From Cuneatibacter sp. NSJ-177 (lineage in GTDB: Bacteria > Bacillota > Clostridia > Lachnospirales > Lachnospiraceae), in NCBI RefSeq assembly GCF_022867805.1, contig NZ_JALIFO010000002.1:372001-436000 (forward strand): a stretch of DNA of 64,000 nucleotides. The letters are read 5' to 3'. Below the pieces are notes generated by a model. It did no database searches and had not been told where the DNA came from. It saw only the letters and a list, made by a program, of their open reading frames with translations. Shown one piece after another: positions 53,993-62,745 of the stretch (its first letter is position 1; the number at the start of each line of letters is the position of its first letter). The translations under genes were made by a program, and so were the position numbers.

Positions 53993-54529
53993 TTACTGAG
54001 CGGCGGTCGTGGCGGCAGCCGTGGACTCAACCAACTGTTTGGAGAGATCCACCAGATCCTGGAGCGTCATCTCCGCAGTGGCGGAAGTGAAATAAGAGTC
54101 AATCTGGGTAACCAGTGCTGCCACCTGGCTGTCGATCTGAGCTTTTACTTTCTCATCAGTCTTCGCCAGCTCTACCAGAGAGGAGAAGTTATCCATCATG
54201 GCATCGCCGATGTCCATCAAAACAGCATTGGCCGCAGCGGTTTTCTCTTCATCCGTAGCTTTGGACCATTCCGTCTTGGTCCAGCCCATGTAAACAGCGT
54301 TATCGCCAGCTTCCGTGGTTGCGCCGGCTTCCGCCGCCGTCGTAGCTGCTGCGGTGGTCTCTGCCGCCGTCGTAGGCGCAGCGGTCGTCTCCGCCTCTGT
54401 CGTAGGTGCAGCAGTCGTCTCTGCCGCTGTGGTGGATGCCGCCGTCGTATTCTTATCGTCCGAAGAGCAGGCAAGCATCATCGTGCTGCAAGCAAGCAGC
54501 GCCAGTACCAACATTCCAACTTTTTTCAT
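53993..54529 (-). CDS. Small lipoprotein with Thr/Ala-rich repeats
   Basis: A 178-residue lipoprotein with a signal core LVLALLACSTMM and lipobox MLAC. After the anchor come imperfect repeats of TTAAETTAAP type (about residues 28-70), likely a flexible stalk, then a helical domain of about 100 residues starting VYMGWTKTEWSKAT. The tail ends with another TAAATTAAQ. No homologue of known function comes to mind. Confidence 0.8.
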   Translation of the reverse strand: MKKVGMLVLALLACSTMMLACSSDDKNTTAASTTAAETTAAPTTEAETTAAPTTAAETTAAATTAAEAGATTEAGDNAVYMGWTKTEWSKATDEEKTAAANAVLMDIGDAMMDNFSSLVELAKTDEKVKAQIDSQVAALVTQIDSYFTSATAEMTLQDLVDLSKQLVESTAAATTAAQ

Positions 54530-54560
54530 TTCTTAAAATCCCCTTCTAAAATTGATTTCC

Positions 54561-55214
54561 TTACTCGCCAAATACGGCTTTATAATCCGCCTGAAACTTT
54601 GCAATTCCCTGATCTGTCAAAGGGTGCTTTGTCATCTGTTCAATTACTTTATAAGGAACCGTGGCGATATCCGCTCCGGCGAGTGCGCTGTCTGTTACGT
54701 GTATCGGATTCCGGATGCTGGCGGCGATGATTTTCGTCTTCAGCCCCTGTACGGCAAACATTTCCGCAATGGTGCGGATCAGATCAATCCCCGGCACGGA
54801 AATGTCGTCCAGCCGGCCTAAAAACGGAGATACAAAGGTCGCCCCGGCTCTTGCCGCCAAAAGCGCCTGATTAGCTGAAAACACCAAGGTCACATTCGTC
54901 TTGATTCCCTCTTTGGACAGAATCTTGCAAGCTTTTAAGCCTTCCGCCGTCATCGGGATCTTGACCACCATATTCTTATGGATTGCAGCGATCTCACGGC
55001 CTTCCTGAACCATCCCCTCGGCATCCACCGTCGTGGCTTTCACTTCGCCGCTGATCGGTCCGTCCACAATCGAGGCAATCTCTGCAATCACCCGTTTAAA
55101 ATCGCGGCCTTCCTTTGCGATCAAAGAAGGATTGGTCGTCACTCCGCTGATCACGCCCATGTCGTTCGCCTTTTTAATCTCCTCAATATTGGCAGTATCG
55201 ATAAATAATTCCAT
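54561..55214 (-). CDS. Transaldolase/fructose-6-phosphate aldolase (TalC-like)
   Basis: A 217-residue class I aldolase of the short decameric type. It starts [15 protein letters not shown], contains [13 protein letters not shown], the Schiff-base lysine in [11 protein letters not shown] (about Lys85) and IAASIRNP. In many Clostridia this protein serves as the transaldolase of the pentose phosphate pathway; which activity dominates cannot be decided here. AAAGGAGAAAGG precedes ATG 55214; the frame reaches back to 55319 without homology. Confidence 0.94.
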   Translation of the reverse strand: MELFIDTANIEEIKKANDMGVISGVTTNPSLIAKEGRDFKRVIAEIASIVDGPISGEVKATTVDAEGMVQEGREIAAIHKNMVVKIPMTAEGLKACKILSKEGIKTNVTLVFSANQALLAARAGATFVSPFLGRLDDISVPGIDLIRTIAEMFAVQGLKTKIIAASIRNPIHVTDSALAGADIATVPYKVIEQMTKHPLTDQGIAKFQADYKAVFGE

Positions 55215-55294
55215 TGCCTTTCTCCTTTCCGTATTTGCCAGCATTGCTGAGCAATCTTGGGTATCGTCCAGGGGTCTGCCCCCCTGGGTACAAC

Positions 55295-55324
55295 AGTATA
55301 AAAGATCTGCCAAGGGCAAATCAA
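55295..55324 (-). promoter_or_regulatory. Promoter of the TalC-like gene
   Basis: TTGATT (55319-55324), an 18-base spacer and TATACT (55295-55300) on the minus strand. The leader contains a CCAGGGG/CCCCTGG hairpin at about 55268-55287. Confidence 0.6.
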
Positions 55325-55385
55325 CAAACCAAATTTTCCTTCCCCATAATACACCGAATTCCTCGGTTTGGCAACCGAAAGATTC

Positions 55386-56012
55386 TCATTGCCATGGATT
55401 GTAGGGATTTTTTTTCGGCCTGCGCTTCAAAAGATAGAACACCAGGCCCACCAGGATTCCAAATACCAGCCCCGAGATGTGCGCTACATTGTTTACCTCC
55501 ACCGATAAATAGCCGGAAACCAAGGTTAAGGCAATCAGAAGAACCATCTGCTGTAAGGAAATCCCTTCCGCGTCCCGCCCCAGAAGCGCCACGGCGAACA
55601 TGCCGCCGCACACCCCGAACACAGCGCCGGAAGCGCCGGCGGAAATGACCGCATAATCGTTGGTCGTAAAGTATACGAATACAGAAACCAGGTTCGCTCC
55701 CACCGCGCTGACCAGATAGAGCACCAGATAGGGGATATGCCCCAGAATATTTTCCAGCCGGTATCCCAGCACAGCCAATATTAGCATATTCCCCATCAGA
55801 TGATTGATGTCAAAATGTAAAAAAGCAGCTGTCAACACACGGTAAAACTCCCCGTCCTGAACTCCGGTCAACGTAACGCCCCCGCCGTCTAAAACTTCGT
55901 AAAGCGCAGCCGGGATTCCGAATAGGTCCGGCCCAAAAAAGAAGAGCGCATTCACGCCCACCAGGAAAATCGTAATCACCGGATATTGCCGCCAGATCCA
56001 TCGAAAATTCAC
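55386..56012 (-). CDS. Rhomboid-family intramembrane serine protease
   Basis: A protein of about 208 residues with six or seven membrane helices. The catalytic Ser is in GASGAVFG and the His in NNVAHISG; the HFDINHLMGNM motif of the second helix is present. GTG 56012 is proposed as start because AGTGAGG lies 5 bases upstream, a TTGACA/TACGAT promoter would start RNA near 56043, and the protein then begins NFRWIWRQYPVIT. ATG 56033 has no ribosome site. Substrates are unknown. Confidence 0.9.
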   Translation of the reverse strand: MNFRWIWRQYPVITIFLVGVNALFFFGPDLFGIPAALYEVLDGGGVTLTGVQDGEFYRVLTAAFLHFDINHLMGNMLILAVLGYRLENILGHIPYLVLYLVSAVGANLVSVFVYFTTNDYAVISAGASGAVFGVCGGMFAVALLGRDAEGISLQQMVLLIALTLVSGYLSVEVNNVAHISGLVFGILVGLVFYLLKRRPKKNPYNPWQ

Positions 56013-56049
56013 AATAGCCTCACTTTCTAACATTGCTTTGCCTGCGGTT

Positions 56050-56078
56050 ATCGTACCATTCGTCCCGGCAATTGTCAA
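56050..56078 (-). promoter_or_regulatory. Promoter of the rhomboid gene
   Basis: A perfect TTGACA (56073-56078), a 17-base spacer and TACGAT (56050-56055) on the minus strand, directly after the terminator hairpin at 56082-56105. Confidence 0.65.
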
Positions 56079-56081
56079 CAG

Positions 56082-56230
56082 AAAAAGGAGCTGCAAGCAG
56101 CTCCTCTCCGGCCGGCTTCCGTATGGGCGTTACGGAAATCAGATGCGGGCTGCATCCGGTACCGGCAGCGCACGGGCAATTGGGGAACGGAGAAAAACGC
56201 CTCGTGCGCACGACTGTCTTTTGACAATGT
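56082..56230 (-). ncRNA. Candidate small RNA of about 150 bases
   Basis: A leftward promoter (56237-56265) and a strong terminator (AGGAGCTGC with its complement, 56086-56105, then a T run) bracket about 150 bases without an open reading frame of note, while the rhomboid gene beyond has its own promoter. The RNA would contain several GC stems (GTGCGCAC, CCGGTACCGG, GATGC/GCATC). It matches none of the RNA families I can recall (SRP, 6S, tmRNA or common riboswitches). The terminator could alternatively serve the FHA gene, with the promoter fortuitous. Confidence 0.4.
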
Positions 56231-56236
56231 AACGCT

Positions 56237-56265
56237 ATTATAGAGGAAGATCAGCTATTTTGCAA
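56237..56265 (-). promoter_or_regulatory. Promoter of the candidate small RNA
   Basis: TTGCAA (56260-56265), a 17-base spacer and a perfect TATAAT (56237-56242) on the minus strand. Between here and the FHA gene (56266-56430) nothing else is evident. Confidence 0.65.
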
Positions 56266-56430
56266 GAGATTTTTTGTCTTTTCTGGAAATCGGTGGACTT
56301 ATTCTTTGTTTTATGACTCTAGTTTGATCGGCTGTACAAAAACTGTAAGGCTACAATTGTTTCTATGTCCGCCGGATCCCCGTAAAAAGTCCATCCTTTC
56401 CACAAGAAAAGCCCAAGGAACCTAACGCCT

Positions 56431-57618
56431 TTACTGGAACAGATATTTTAAATCCGCCAACATAATCTCATCTCCCGCCTGAACTGGATACCGCCGGTTC
56501 GGCTCCAGCTTTACACCGTTTAGATACGTACCATTTGTTGAATTGCAGTCGATCAGGTAGATCTCTCCTTCCTGCTGCTCTAACCTGGCATGAATCCGGC
56601 TGATCACCGACCGTTTTAGCTGGTAATCACAGGCCCCTTCCATCTTACCGATCACAAAAGGCATGCGGGAAATATGAATCGTATCATGCTTCAGAGAATT
56701 CTGGCTGATTAGCAGCCTTTCTCTGGTTTCTGGGACAAAATTCCCCTGCAAAAACTCCGTGACTGCCTCCCCGCTGTCCGGAAAATCGAGGGCGGGTGCT
56801 TCTTCTTTCCGCTGTGGCCGCCGGCGCATCTCCCACTCCCGGAGAAGCAAGCCAGCCAAAAAGACCAATGCTACCGCCAGGATCAACACTCCCCAAGAAA
56901 CCGTATTATCCGGCGGCTCCCATAGTCCCAGCAAATAGAACAGACCAATCGTCCCCATTCCGGCCGCCATCACCACCGTACCTGCCATGGGCCTTTTTTG
57001 TTTCTTTTTAGGGGGAAGGATCACCGGATCTTCCTCTTCTTCCGGCATCCAGGCTTCCGCTTTCTCCGGGGCGGAAATTGCTTCCTCCTCTCCGTCCAAT
57101 GCGGGGAACAAATCTTCAAACCCAAAGAATTCTCTGCGGCTGATCTGAAACAACTCGTAGGCCGCCTGTGCGCTTTTTTCCTCCATCGGATCGATTTTAT
57201 TCAAAAAATACTGAATCAGCTGACGCAGTCTGCCGAAAAAATCTTCTCTACGCCCAGGATGACAGCACAAGCGCACCTGGGAAAGCCCTTCTTCCGGAAC
57301 ATAAAGAAATTCCGGCTCCAACAGCACATGGTTAACATCAATCAGGTACTCCTCCAAATGTTCCAACACCCGATAGATCCCAAACAGCAGTTCCCGGATA
57401 TCCTCCAGGCACGCTTGCTTTTTCTCCCAAATTTTATGCAGCGGGCGGCAGCCTGTGATCCCAAAATAGTATTCCTCTCTCCCGTCCGCCCAATGGATCC
57501 GGCAGTCCAACAGCCCTGGAATCTGATTTTCCTCCATGATGCGCATGGCGTAAGTATCCGGTTTCATCTCCCCGTCCAGAATCAGGTATGTCTCATTCAG
57601 TTCCCTGCGGTAGCGCAC
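56431..57618 (-). CDS. DUF6382-FHA domain membrane protein
   Basis: A protein of about 395 residues. The N-terminal half (about 1-190, including YRRELNETYLILDGEM and CCHPGRREDFFGRLRQL) matches DUF6382; it is followed by two transmembrane helices (about 215-265) and a C-terminal FHA domain (about 310-395) with RMPFVIGK, KRSVISRIHARLE and DCNSTNGTYLNG, which binds phosphothreonine. The start is uncertain: GTG 57618 or TTG 57624, both just after GAGGTGAGG that overlaps the stop of the upstream TadE gene. It is last in the Tad operon and may link pilus activity to Ser/Thr kinase signalling. Confidence 0.8.
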   Translation of the reverse strand: MRYRRELNETYLILDGEMKPDTYAMRIMEENQIPGLLDCRIHWADGREEYYFGITGCRPLHKIWEKKQACLEDIRELLFGIYRVLEHLEEYLIDVNHVLLEPEFLYVPEEGLSQVRLCCHPGRREDFFGRLRQLIQYFLNKIDPMEEKSAQAAYELFQISRREFFGFEDLFPALDGEEEAISAPEKAEAWMPEEEEDPVILPPKKKQKRPMAGTVVMAAGMGTIGLFYLLGLWEPPDNTVSWGVLILAVALVFLAGLLLREWEMRRRPQRKEEAPALDFPDSGEAVTEFLQGNFVPETRERLLISQNSLKHDTIHISRMPFVIGKMEGACDYQLKRSVISRIHARLEQQEGEIYLIDCNSTNGTYLNGVKLEPNRRYPVQAGDEIMLADLKYLFQ

Positions 57619-57629
57619 ATCCAATTGCC

Positions 57630-58043
57630 TCACCTCGATTCCGCAAGCAGACGGCCAGTCCGCAAAAGCCGGACCGGATCGATTTCCTTCCGCTTCACAT
57701 AACATTGAAAGGTTCCGTTCTGTTTTATACCAAAAATGCTCTGCCCTCCCCCGGCAGTAGCGCGGAACGTCTTCCCCTGTTTTTCCACGTCCGCACCTTC
57801 CGGCTCCGCCCAGAATAACCACTCCAATTCCTGATTCAGCCAGGCGGATGCCGAATCGGCAGACTCGCGTCTAGTCCTCTGTACACTCTCCAAAGTCAAA
57901 GCCTCGGCTACGCCTGCGTCTCTCAGCCACATCCCAAAAGTAATCACGAAGAAAATCGCGCCGAGAACCAACGGCATGACAAGAGCCGCTTCCACCGTGA
58001 CGCTTCCCTGCCTTTTCAACCCATCTCCTCCTTTTCCGCTCAT
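57630..58043 (-). CDS. TadE-like pseudopilin
   Basis: A 137-residue protein with the TadE/pseudopilin N-terminal pattern GSVTVEAALVMPLVLGAIFF, one transmembrane helix, then an outside part ending in the basic VKRKEIDPVRLLRTG. ATG 58043 is given; TTG 58019, with AGGAGG 7 bases upstream, gives a leader closer to the family (MKRQGSV) and is about as likely. A minor pilin of the Tad system, possibly processed by the A24 peptidase encoded next to it. Confidence 0.85.
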   Translation of the reverse strand: MSGKGGDGLKRQGSVTVEAALVMPLVLGAIFFVITFGMWLRDAGVAEALTLESVQRTRRESADSASAWLNQELEWLFWAEPEGADVEKQGKTFRATAGGGQSIFGIKQNGTFQCYVKRKEIDPVRLLRTGRLLAESR

Positions 58044-58052
58044 ATGCTTCCT

Positions 58053-58469
58053 TCATTGCAGAAATAAAATGCCTGTCTCCGCCGCCCATAGAAACGGCAC
58101 AAAGGCCAGCCGTTTTTTTCTCCCTGCCTTCCCGCAGAAAAATAAGATCACAGCCCACAGGGAGGAGAGTAGTAAACCAAGAATCAAGAGAGAAAAGGCT
58201 TCTCTTCCGCCAAGAAACCAACCGGCATCCATCAAAACCCAGCCATCTCCGCTTCCCACTGCGCCATTGCTGACGCGGCTGAATAAAAGGATGATCGCTC
58301 CGGTCAAAAGGCATTCAGCCGCAGCCAAAGGATCCCAGCCGTTTCTCCAAATAAAACTGATTCCTCCCAGCAGGAATCCTCCGAGAAGCCAGGGAAACGA
58401 AAGCTCTTTCGTTCGGAAATCCTGAACCGACAATATTCCCAGCAGGCCCCACGCCACCCATTTCTGCAT
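58053..58469 (-). CDS. Prepilin peptidase, A24 family (TadV/CpaA-like)
   Basis: A 138-residue membrane protein with about four to five helices. The two catalytic aspartates are in VQDFRTKEL (about Asp17) and the GxGD motif GSGDGWVLMD (about Asp74). The short form without the methyltransferase domain is typical of Tad loci. It should cleave the Flp1 pilin and the TadE-like proteins encoded nearby. Confidence 0.9.
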   Translation of the reverse strand: MQKWVAWGLLGILSVQDFRTKELSFPWLLGGFLLGGISFIWRNGWDPLAAAECLLTGAIILLFSRVSNGAVGSGDGWVLMDAGWFLGGREAFSLLILGLLLSSLWAVILFFCGKAGRKKRLAFVPFLWAAETGILFLQ

Positions 58470-58577
58470 CCTCTATTCCTCCGCATATCAAATTCTAATT
58501 TTTGTCCACTCAGTCTCTCCGGCGCACCGGCAGCCGGGGAACATTCTACTCACCATCTCTTTTACAAAACCTTCCGA

Positions 58578-59531
58578 TCATCCGTAAACTCGGCTTCCCC
58601 CGCACCGGCTGCAAGGCGGAAGCGTCACTTCTAATTTCCGTTTGGTCTGAACGTTTCGTTTGAGTCCTCCGCATTCTCTGTCCGTATGATACCGGTTTCC
58701 TTCTTGCGTAATCCAGACAATCGCCGGAGTATCCGAATATTTCGCACATCTCTCACAGGGCCGGTACCGTCCTCCCGCTTCATTGCGCCTGCCGTCCACC
58801 GAACCAAAAGCGACTTCCCGGATGGAAAGATTCAAGTGTGTGCACTCCATGGAACGATGATAGACCGTGCCGTTCTCCGCCACATACACCAACGCTTCCT
58901 CTTCCCCGCTTCCGCCGTCCTCCGCCAGATTCCCGGTCCAGGCGCGGCGGCGGCAGATCTGTGTGACCGGGATTTCCGTCAGACTGCCGAAGGAAATGGG
59001 AAGCCGGACCCGGTAAGAAACGCGTATCTCAATCCAATCTCCGTCCTCCATCCAGGAACTTCCCAAAAAGGAAAGCCCTCCGCTCCCTCCGCTGACGCAG
59101 GATTGCTCCAGCCGCTCCCGCCCAATCTTCCCGATCACCCGCTCCCTCAAGACCGCAAGCGTCACGCCTCCAGTGACCCACGCTTCCACGCCGCTTCCGG
59201 AAAGCGCTTCCCCGTGGTCCTCTCCCCCCTTAAAAAGGGATGCCACGCCGAAAGCCGCCGCCATCTCTTCCCCGGCCTCCTCCGCCGCCGCCTGAATTTC
59301 CAGGCCCACCTGCATTGCGGGTTCGATCCCCAAAAAACAGATCACCGCTATCAAAAACAAGGTCATCACCAACGCTGCCTCGACAGTGAGACTGCCCGGC
59401 GAGATACCCTCCGATATCTTCCCTGCGGGAACACAAGAAAGTTTCATTCGGGGTCTTGGGGAATCTATTGTGAGTTTTCTTTCTTGCTCCCTTCCTTCGG
59501 CAGAAAAAGACTTGTCCCGTAGGGAAGACAT
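58578..59531 (-). CDS. TadE-like pseudopilin with a duplicated Cys-rich C-terminal domain
   Basis: A 317-residue protein. A TadE-type segment GSLTVEAALVMTLFLIAVICF lies at about 47-67 after a longer than usual N-terminus. An outside domain follows, then two similar C-terminal units: VYHRSMECTHL...YRPCERC and RYHTDRECGGL...LPPCSRCG. Each has one Cys and then a CxxC pair plus His, as in a small metal-binding or disulfide module. GGAGGT precedes ATG 59531. The function of the Cys-rich units is unknown; the gene sits inside the Tad operon. Confidence 0.8.
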   Translation of the reverse strand: MSSLRDKSFSAEGREQERKLTIDSPRPRMKLSCVPAGKISEGISPGSLTVEAALVMTLFLIAVICFLGIEPAMQVGLEIQAAAEEAGEEMAAAFGVASLFKGGEDHGEALSGSGVEAWVTGGVTLAVLRERVIGKIGRERLEQSCVSGGSGGLSFLGSSWMEDGDWIEIRVSYRVRLPISFGSLTEIPVTQICRRRAWTGNLAEDGGSGEEEALVYVAENGTVYHRSMECTHLNLSIREVAFGSVDGRRNEAGGRYRPCERCAKYSDTPAIVWITQEGNRYHTDRECGGLKRNVQTKRKLEVTLPPCSRCGGSRVYG

Positions 59532-59614
59532 CGGAAGGCACCTCCATTCTGTATTCTATCACCAAGGCGGCAATTCGCTGATGCCGTGAAATCCGCATTC
59601 CATCCATTCCTCGT

Positions 59615-61192
59615 TTAATAATGATATCCTGTCTCCGCCTCCCACTCCTGCCTTTTTCCCCAAGCTTCCGCCGGCTGAAAAGCCGGGAGAGCCAGAAAAC
59701 GAAAGCGGTTCTCCGCCCGCAGGGAAGCTTCACAGGAATAAACCAAACAGTCAAAGCGAAACCCAGGCGAGAGACGTTCCATGGACTGCTGGATCATATC
59801 CATCGCCCGATAGCACTTCTCCCCGCGACCGGCAGAAAGAAGCAGCAGCCTCAAATAATCCTCGTAGGACAGCCCCTCCGCGTCCTTCTCCTTTGCCGCC
59901 TGATGGTTCTTCTCCCAGTGGATCAGCCCCTCTAAGCTTGTCTGCCAGGAGTCCTTCCCTTTTCTCAGAGGCACAACCCCACCATCCAGCAGCAGCCGGA
60001 CGTCCGCCAGCGACTCGCCATAAGCCCAGGCTGCCAAAATAAGACCGCTTAACCCCGTGACTAGAAAAGGAATTCCGGTCCAGCCCACCAGGGCGGTGGC
60101 CGCAGTTTGCGCCACGGTGCGGCTGGAAGAATCCGAGAGGAGGTAAACCAGATTAAACGCCTCCCGAACCCATAAAATCCGGTGAACGACTTCGCTTAAA
60201 TTCTCCCGGTCGCTCTCCCCTCCGCTAATTACGTATTCCAACTGGCAGACGGTTCCTTCCTGCGGCGGATCGGAGGTGTAGCAGTCCAAAAAACGCAGCA
60301 GATATTCATCAAATAAGAGGGTATCCAGGATATTGGAGACGCCGTCGGAAGCCTGCACCGGACTGTTCTCCGCCGCCCGGCCCCGTTCATCCGCCTGCAT
60401 CTCGGAGGGACAAAACGCCCAGGTATACGGTTCCCCCGAAAGTTTTTCCGGGTTTTCCACAACCAGTGCCAAAACTCCGGAAGAAATCAACTGTTTCACC
60501 GCGTCAATCACATTGCCCTGTGGAATCACCGGCGCTTCTTCCGTCCGATCCGACTCCCCGCCGCTCTCCGCCGCTCCTTCCATGCCCGTTTGTTCCCCGC
60601 CGCTTTCTGCCGCGTTTTCCTGTCCTGTCTTTACAGCATCCTCTGCTTCTTTTTTCCAGTTCTCATATTGTTTCTCAACCTCCGCAAAAGAGAATTCTCC
60701 CTTCTCTGCACTTTCCCCGACCACCTGGGCCACCGTCTTCGAGCCGTCCCCTAATCTCTCCTGTAACTCCTGCCATAAGATCGCCACGCTTCCCGTCTTC
60801 ATATAATCCAACACTGCTTTTTCGAACACAGCGCCCTCTTGGTCCGTGGCAAATACCAACTGGGATACCTGAACTTCAGAGACGTCCGGCGCCGTCCAGT
60901 CCAATCCGGAGAGGGGAGAGGGGTCTTCTCCTAATTGGGAAGCGCAGGCAAGCATCTCCTCCCGGATCCGGCTCCCCTCCCGATCCCCGCCCGAACAAAA
61001 CAGGAGCTGGTATTTTTCCCAGAGAATCCGGTCATATCCGGCAAATACAGACTGTAAAGAAGAATCCGCCGCCAATTGAAGCCGGTATCGGAGTCCCGCG
61101 CTTCTGGCCGACTCCAGGCACACGCACAGGAATGACAGGATGACCGTGAGGATCAGGCAAAGAAATACCGTAATCTGACCGCTTCGTCTCAT
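59615..61192 (-). CDS. DUF5702 protein of the Tad locus (TadG-like)
   Basis: A 525-residue protein. The N-terminus GQITVFLCLILTVILSFLCVCLES is a pseudopilin/TadG-like anchor. A long outside region follows, with a Glu/Gly/Ser-rich stretch (about 180-225) that includes two ENAAESGG-like repeats, then a hydrophobic stretch (about 385-405) that may be a second membrane segment. It matches DUF5702, which is found next to Flp pilus genes in Lachnospiraceae. Probably a structural or assembly part of the pilus. Confidence 0.82.
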   Translation of the reverse strand: MRRSGQITVFLCLILTVILSFLCVCLESARSAGLRYRLQLAADSSLQSVFAGYDRILWEKYQLLFCSGGDREGSRIREEMLACASQLGEDPSPLSGLDWTAPDVSEVQVSQLVFATDQEGAVFEKAVLDYMKTGSVAILWQELQERLGDGSKTVAQVVGESAEKGEFSFAEVEKQYENWKKEAEDAVKTGQENAAESGGEQTGMEGAAESGGESDRTEEAPVIPQGNVIDAVKQLISSGVLALVVENPEKLSGEPYTWAFCPSEMQADERGRAAENSPVQASDGVSNILDTLLFDEYLLRFLDCYTSDPPQEGTVCQLEYVISGGESDRENLSEVVHRILWVREAFNLVYLLSDSSSRTVAQTAATALVGWTGIPFLVTGLSGLILAAWAYGESLADVRLLLDGGVVPLRKGKDSWQTSLEGLIHWEKNHQAAKEKDAEGLSYEDYLRLLLLSAGRGEKCYRAMDMIQQSMERLSPGFRFDCLVYSCEASLRAENRFRFLALPAFQPAEAWGKRQEWEAETGYHY

Positions 61193-61200
61193 ATGCCTCC

Positions 61201-61374
61201 TCAGTGATAGATGTTCTGGGATTTCTGGGAGATGCTGCTGAAAATATTGCTGACCAGCGCAGTGAGCTGCGTCTTAAAAATCAACACCAAAGCGATCAGC
61301 ACGACCAAGATCAGTAAAATTTCCACGACGCCCACGCCTTCCTCGTCCTGCAAAAAATTCTTCCTATTATCCAT
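61201..61374 (-). CDS. Flp1-family type IVb pilin
   Basis: A 57-residue pilin. It starts MDNRKNFLQDEEGVGVVE, with the G/E cleavage region (EEGVGVVEILLIL), a hydrophobic helix of about 20 residues and a short polar tail ending SQNIYH. AGGAGG lies 6 bases before the ATG. It should be the main pilus subunit, trimmed by the A24 peptidase and extruded by TadA/B/C. Its length is normal for the family. Confidence 0.9.
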   Translation of the reverse strand: MDNRKNFLQDEEGVGVVEILLILVVLIALVLIFKTQLTALVSNIFSSISQKSQNIYH

Positions 61375-61389
61375 CTTGTCCTCCTCTTC

Positions 61390-62745
61390 TTAAAATGCCA
61401 GAAACGCTGGTACCATCAGTAAAACCAACACCAATCCGAATAAAAGAATCATCGGGAACAGCAGCTTGGAAGAAACCTCCTCCCCTTGCTTTCTGGCCAG
61501 TTGAAGCCGCTCCTCAAAGGCATCTGCCGCTTCTTTTTCCAAAAGGACTGCCAACCCTTTCGTGCCTTTCCTTCCGTTGGCCTCCAGCAGACTGCCCAAG
61601 CGAAGATAAGGGGGCAGCCCGCATCGCTTCCCAAAATCACGATACGCCCTCTCCTCACCGGCCCCCTGCTCCATGGCATGAACCGTTAAAGCCATCTCTT
61701 CATACAGATACCGGCGTTTTCCATCTTTTAAATCCGCCTCCCGAACCATCCGTTCCCAAGCCTGGCGAATCGGAAGCCCGGCTCCGGTCAGCACATTCAA
61801 TTTGCCGACCATTTCCCCGTAGTCCAAAGTCAGCTCCCGGTTCCTTTTTGCATACGCTTCCTTTAGCTTTTGGTCCTCCCAATACAGCAGAGCGCCTGCG
61901 GCTAAAATTCCCAGTACGAAAAACATCCCTGCATTTCCCTTCGATGACGGACGGGAAAAGGCCACCGGCTCCCCATCAATCGCATCCGGGAGCGCCAGGA
62001 AATCACTGTCCCTCCCCTCCCGGTCTGCCTGCCGGATCGCCGCTTCCGTTCGTTCCAGGAAGGCTTGTTCCGGCGTTTTCCTGGGCTCCACCAACACAAT
62101 CGGAACCTCCCTGCTGCGCTCCACCGGAGCTCTCCCCTCCGCTTCATAGCGCAGCGTCATGTCCAGACTGGTCTTCTTGCCTTCTCCAAAGACCACCTCC
62201 GTGGTGATCGTGCCGTCCGCGTCTACCAAACAAGATTCCCGCGGACTCCAGGAAACGGTCATTCCGTCCGTGGCGGATTCCGTCTGAAAATTCAATTTTC
62301 CCCATACTTCATCGAGTGATGCGTTTTCACCGAGGACCTGGAAAAGGGCCTCCTCCTCCGCCTCCCGAAATAAGGTGTCCAGTTCTTCCTCCGTATAGCG
62401 GCGGCCCGTCACTTCAGCCCGGATCGGAAAGGAGCCGACGCTTCCCTCCACCTCCAGATCGACGTATGTCTGCGCCCCCTCCCCATCCGGCCGCTCTAAG
62501 CAGGTCTCCGGCGCCTCCCCCGATGCCAAATAGCAGGCCAGAGATAAAAGTCCCGCGGCAAAAAAGCAAACCGATGCTCCGGCCAGACGCCGCGCATCCA
62601 ACTCTCTCGCCGCCTGTTCGGGAATTTTTCCCGGATAAACCGCCCGCAGTCTGGCCTTCCTGGTCTCGGAGACAGCCGGTCTTCCTCTTTTCCGCATCCA
62701 GGCATAATAGGCATCCGCCAATCTTTGGCCTCCTCTGTTCCTCAT
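61390..62745 (-). CDS. TadC-like type II secretion F-domain protein with a large N-terminal insertion
   Basis: A 451-residue membrane protein. The second half (about 260-451) is the F domain: helix GMFFVLGILAAGALLYW, then LNVLTGAGLPIRQAWERM, YRDFGKRCGLPPYLRLGSLL and a C-terminal double helix. The first half has one helix (about 60-78) and then about 180 residues of extracytoplasmic beta-type sequence (VEGSVGSFPIRAEVTG, TDGMTVSWSPRESC), which ordinary TadC proteins of about 300 residues lack. ATG 62745 overlaps the tadB stop by 4 bases, with GGAGGGAG upstream. Confidence 0.85.
   Translation of the reverse strand: MRNRGGQRLADAYYAWMRKRGRPAVSETRKARLRAVYPGKIPEQAARELDARRLAGASVCFFAAGLLSLACYLASGEAPETCLERPDGEGAQTYVDLEVEGSVGSFPIRAEVTGRRYTEEELDTLFREAEEEALFQVLGENASLDEVWGKLNFQTESATDGMTVSWSPRESCLVDADGTITTEVVFGEGKKTSLDMTLRYEAEGRAPVERSREVPIVLVEPRKTPEQAFLERTEAAIRQADREGRDSDFLALPDAIDGEPVAFSRPSSKGNAGMFFVLGILAAGALLYWEDQKLKEAYAKRNRELTLDYGEMVGKLNVLTGAGLPIRQAWERMVREADLKDGKRRYLYEEMALTVHAMEQGAGEERAYRDFGKRCGLPPYLRLGSLLEANGRKGTKGLAVLLEKEAADAFEERLQLARKQGEEVSSKLLFPMILLFGLVLVLLMVPAFLAF

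Noticed and set aside
56082-56230. Small SRP RNA or 6S RNA
   Set aside because: The SRP core motif is absent, and the paired ends and central bubble of 6S are not seen; it is kept only as an unnamed candidate.
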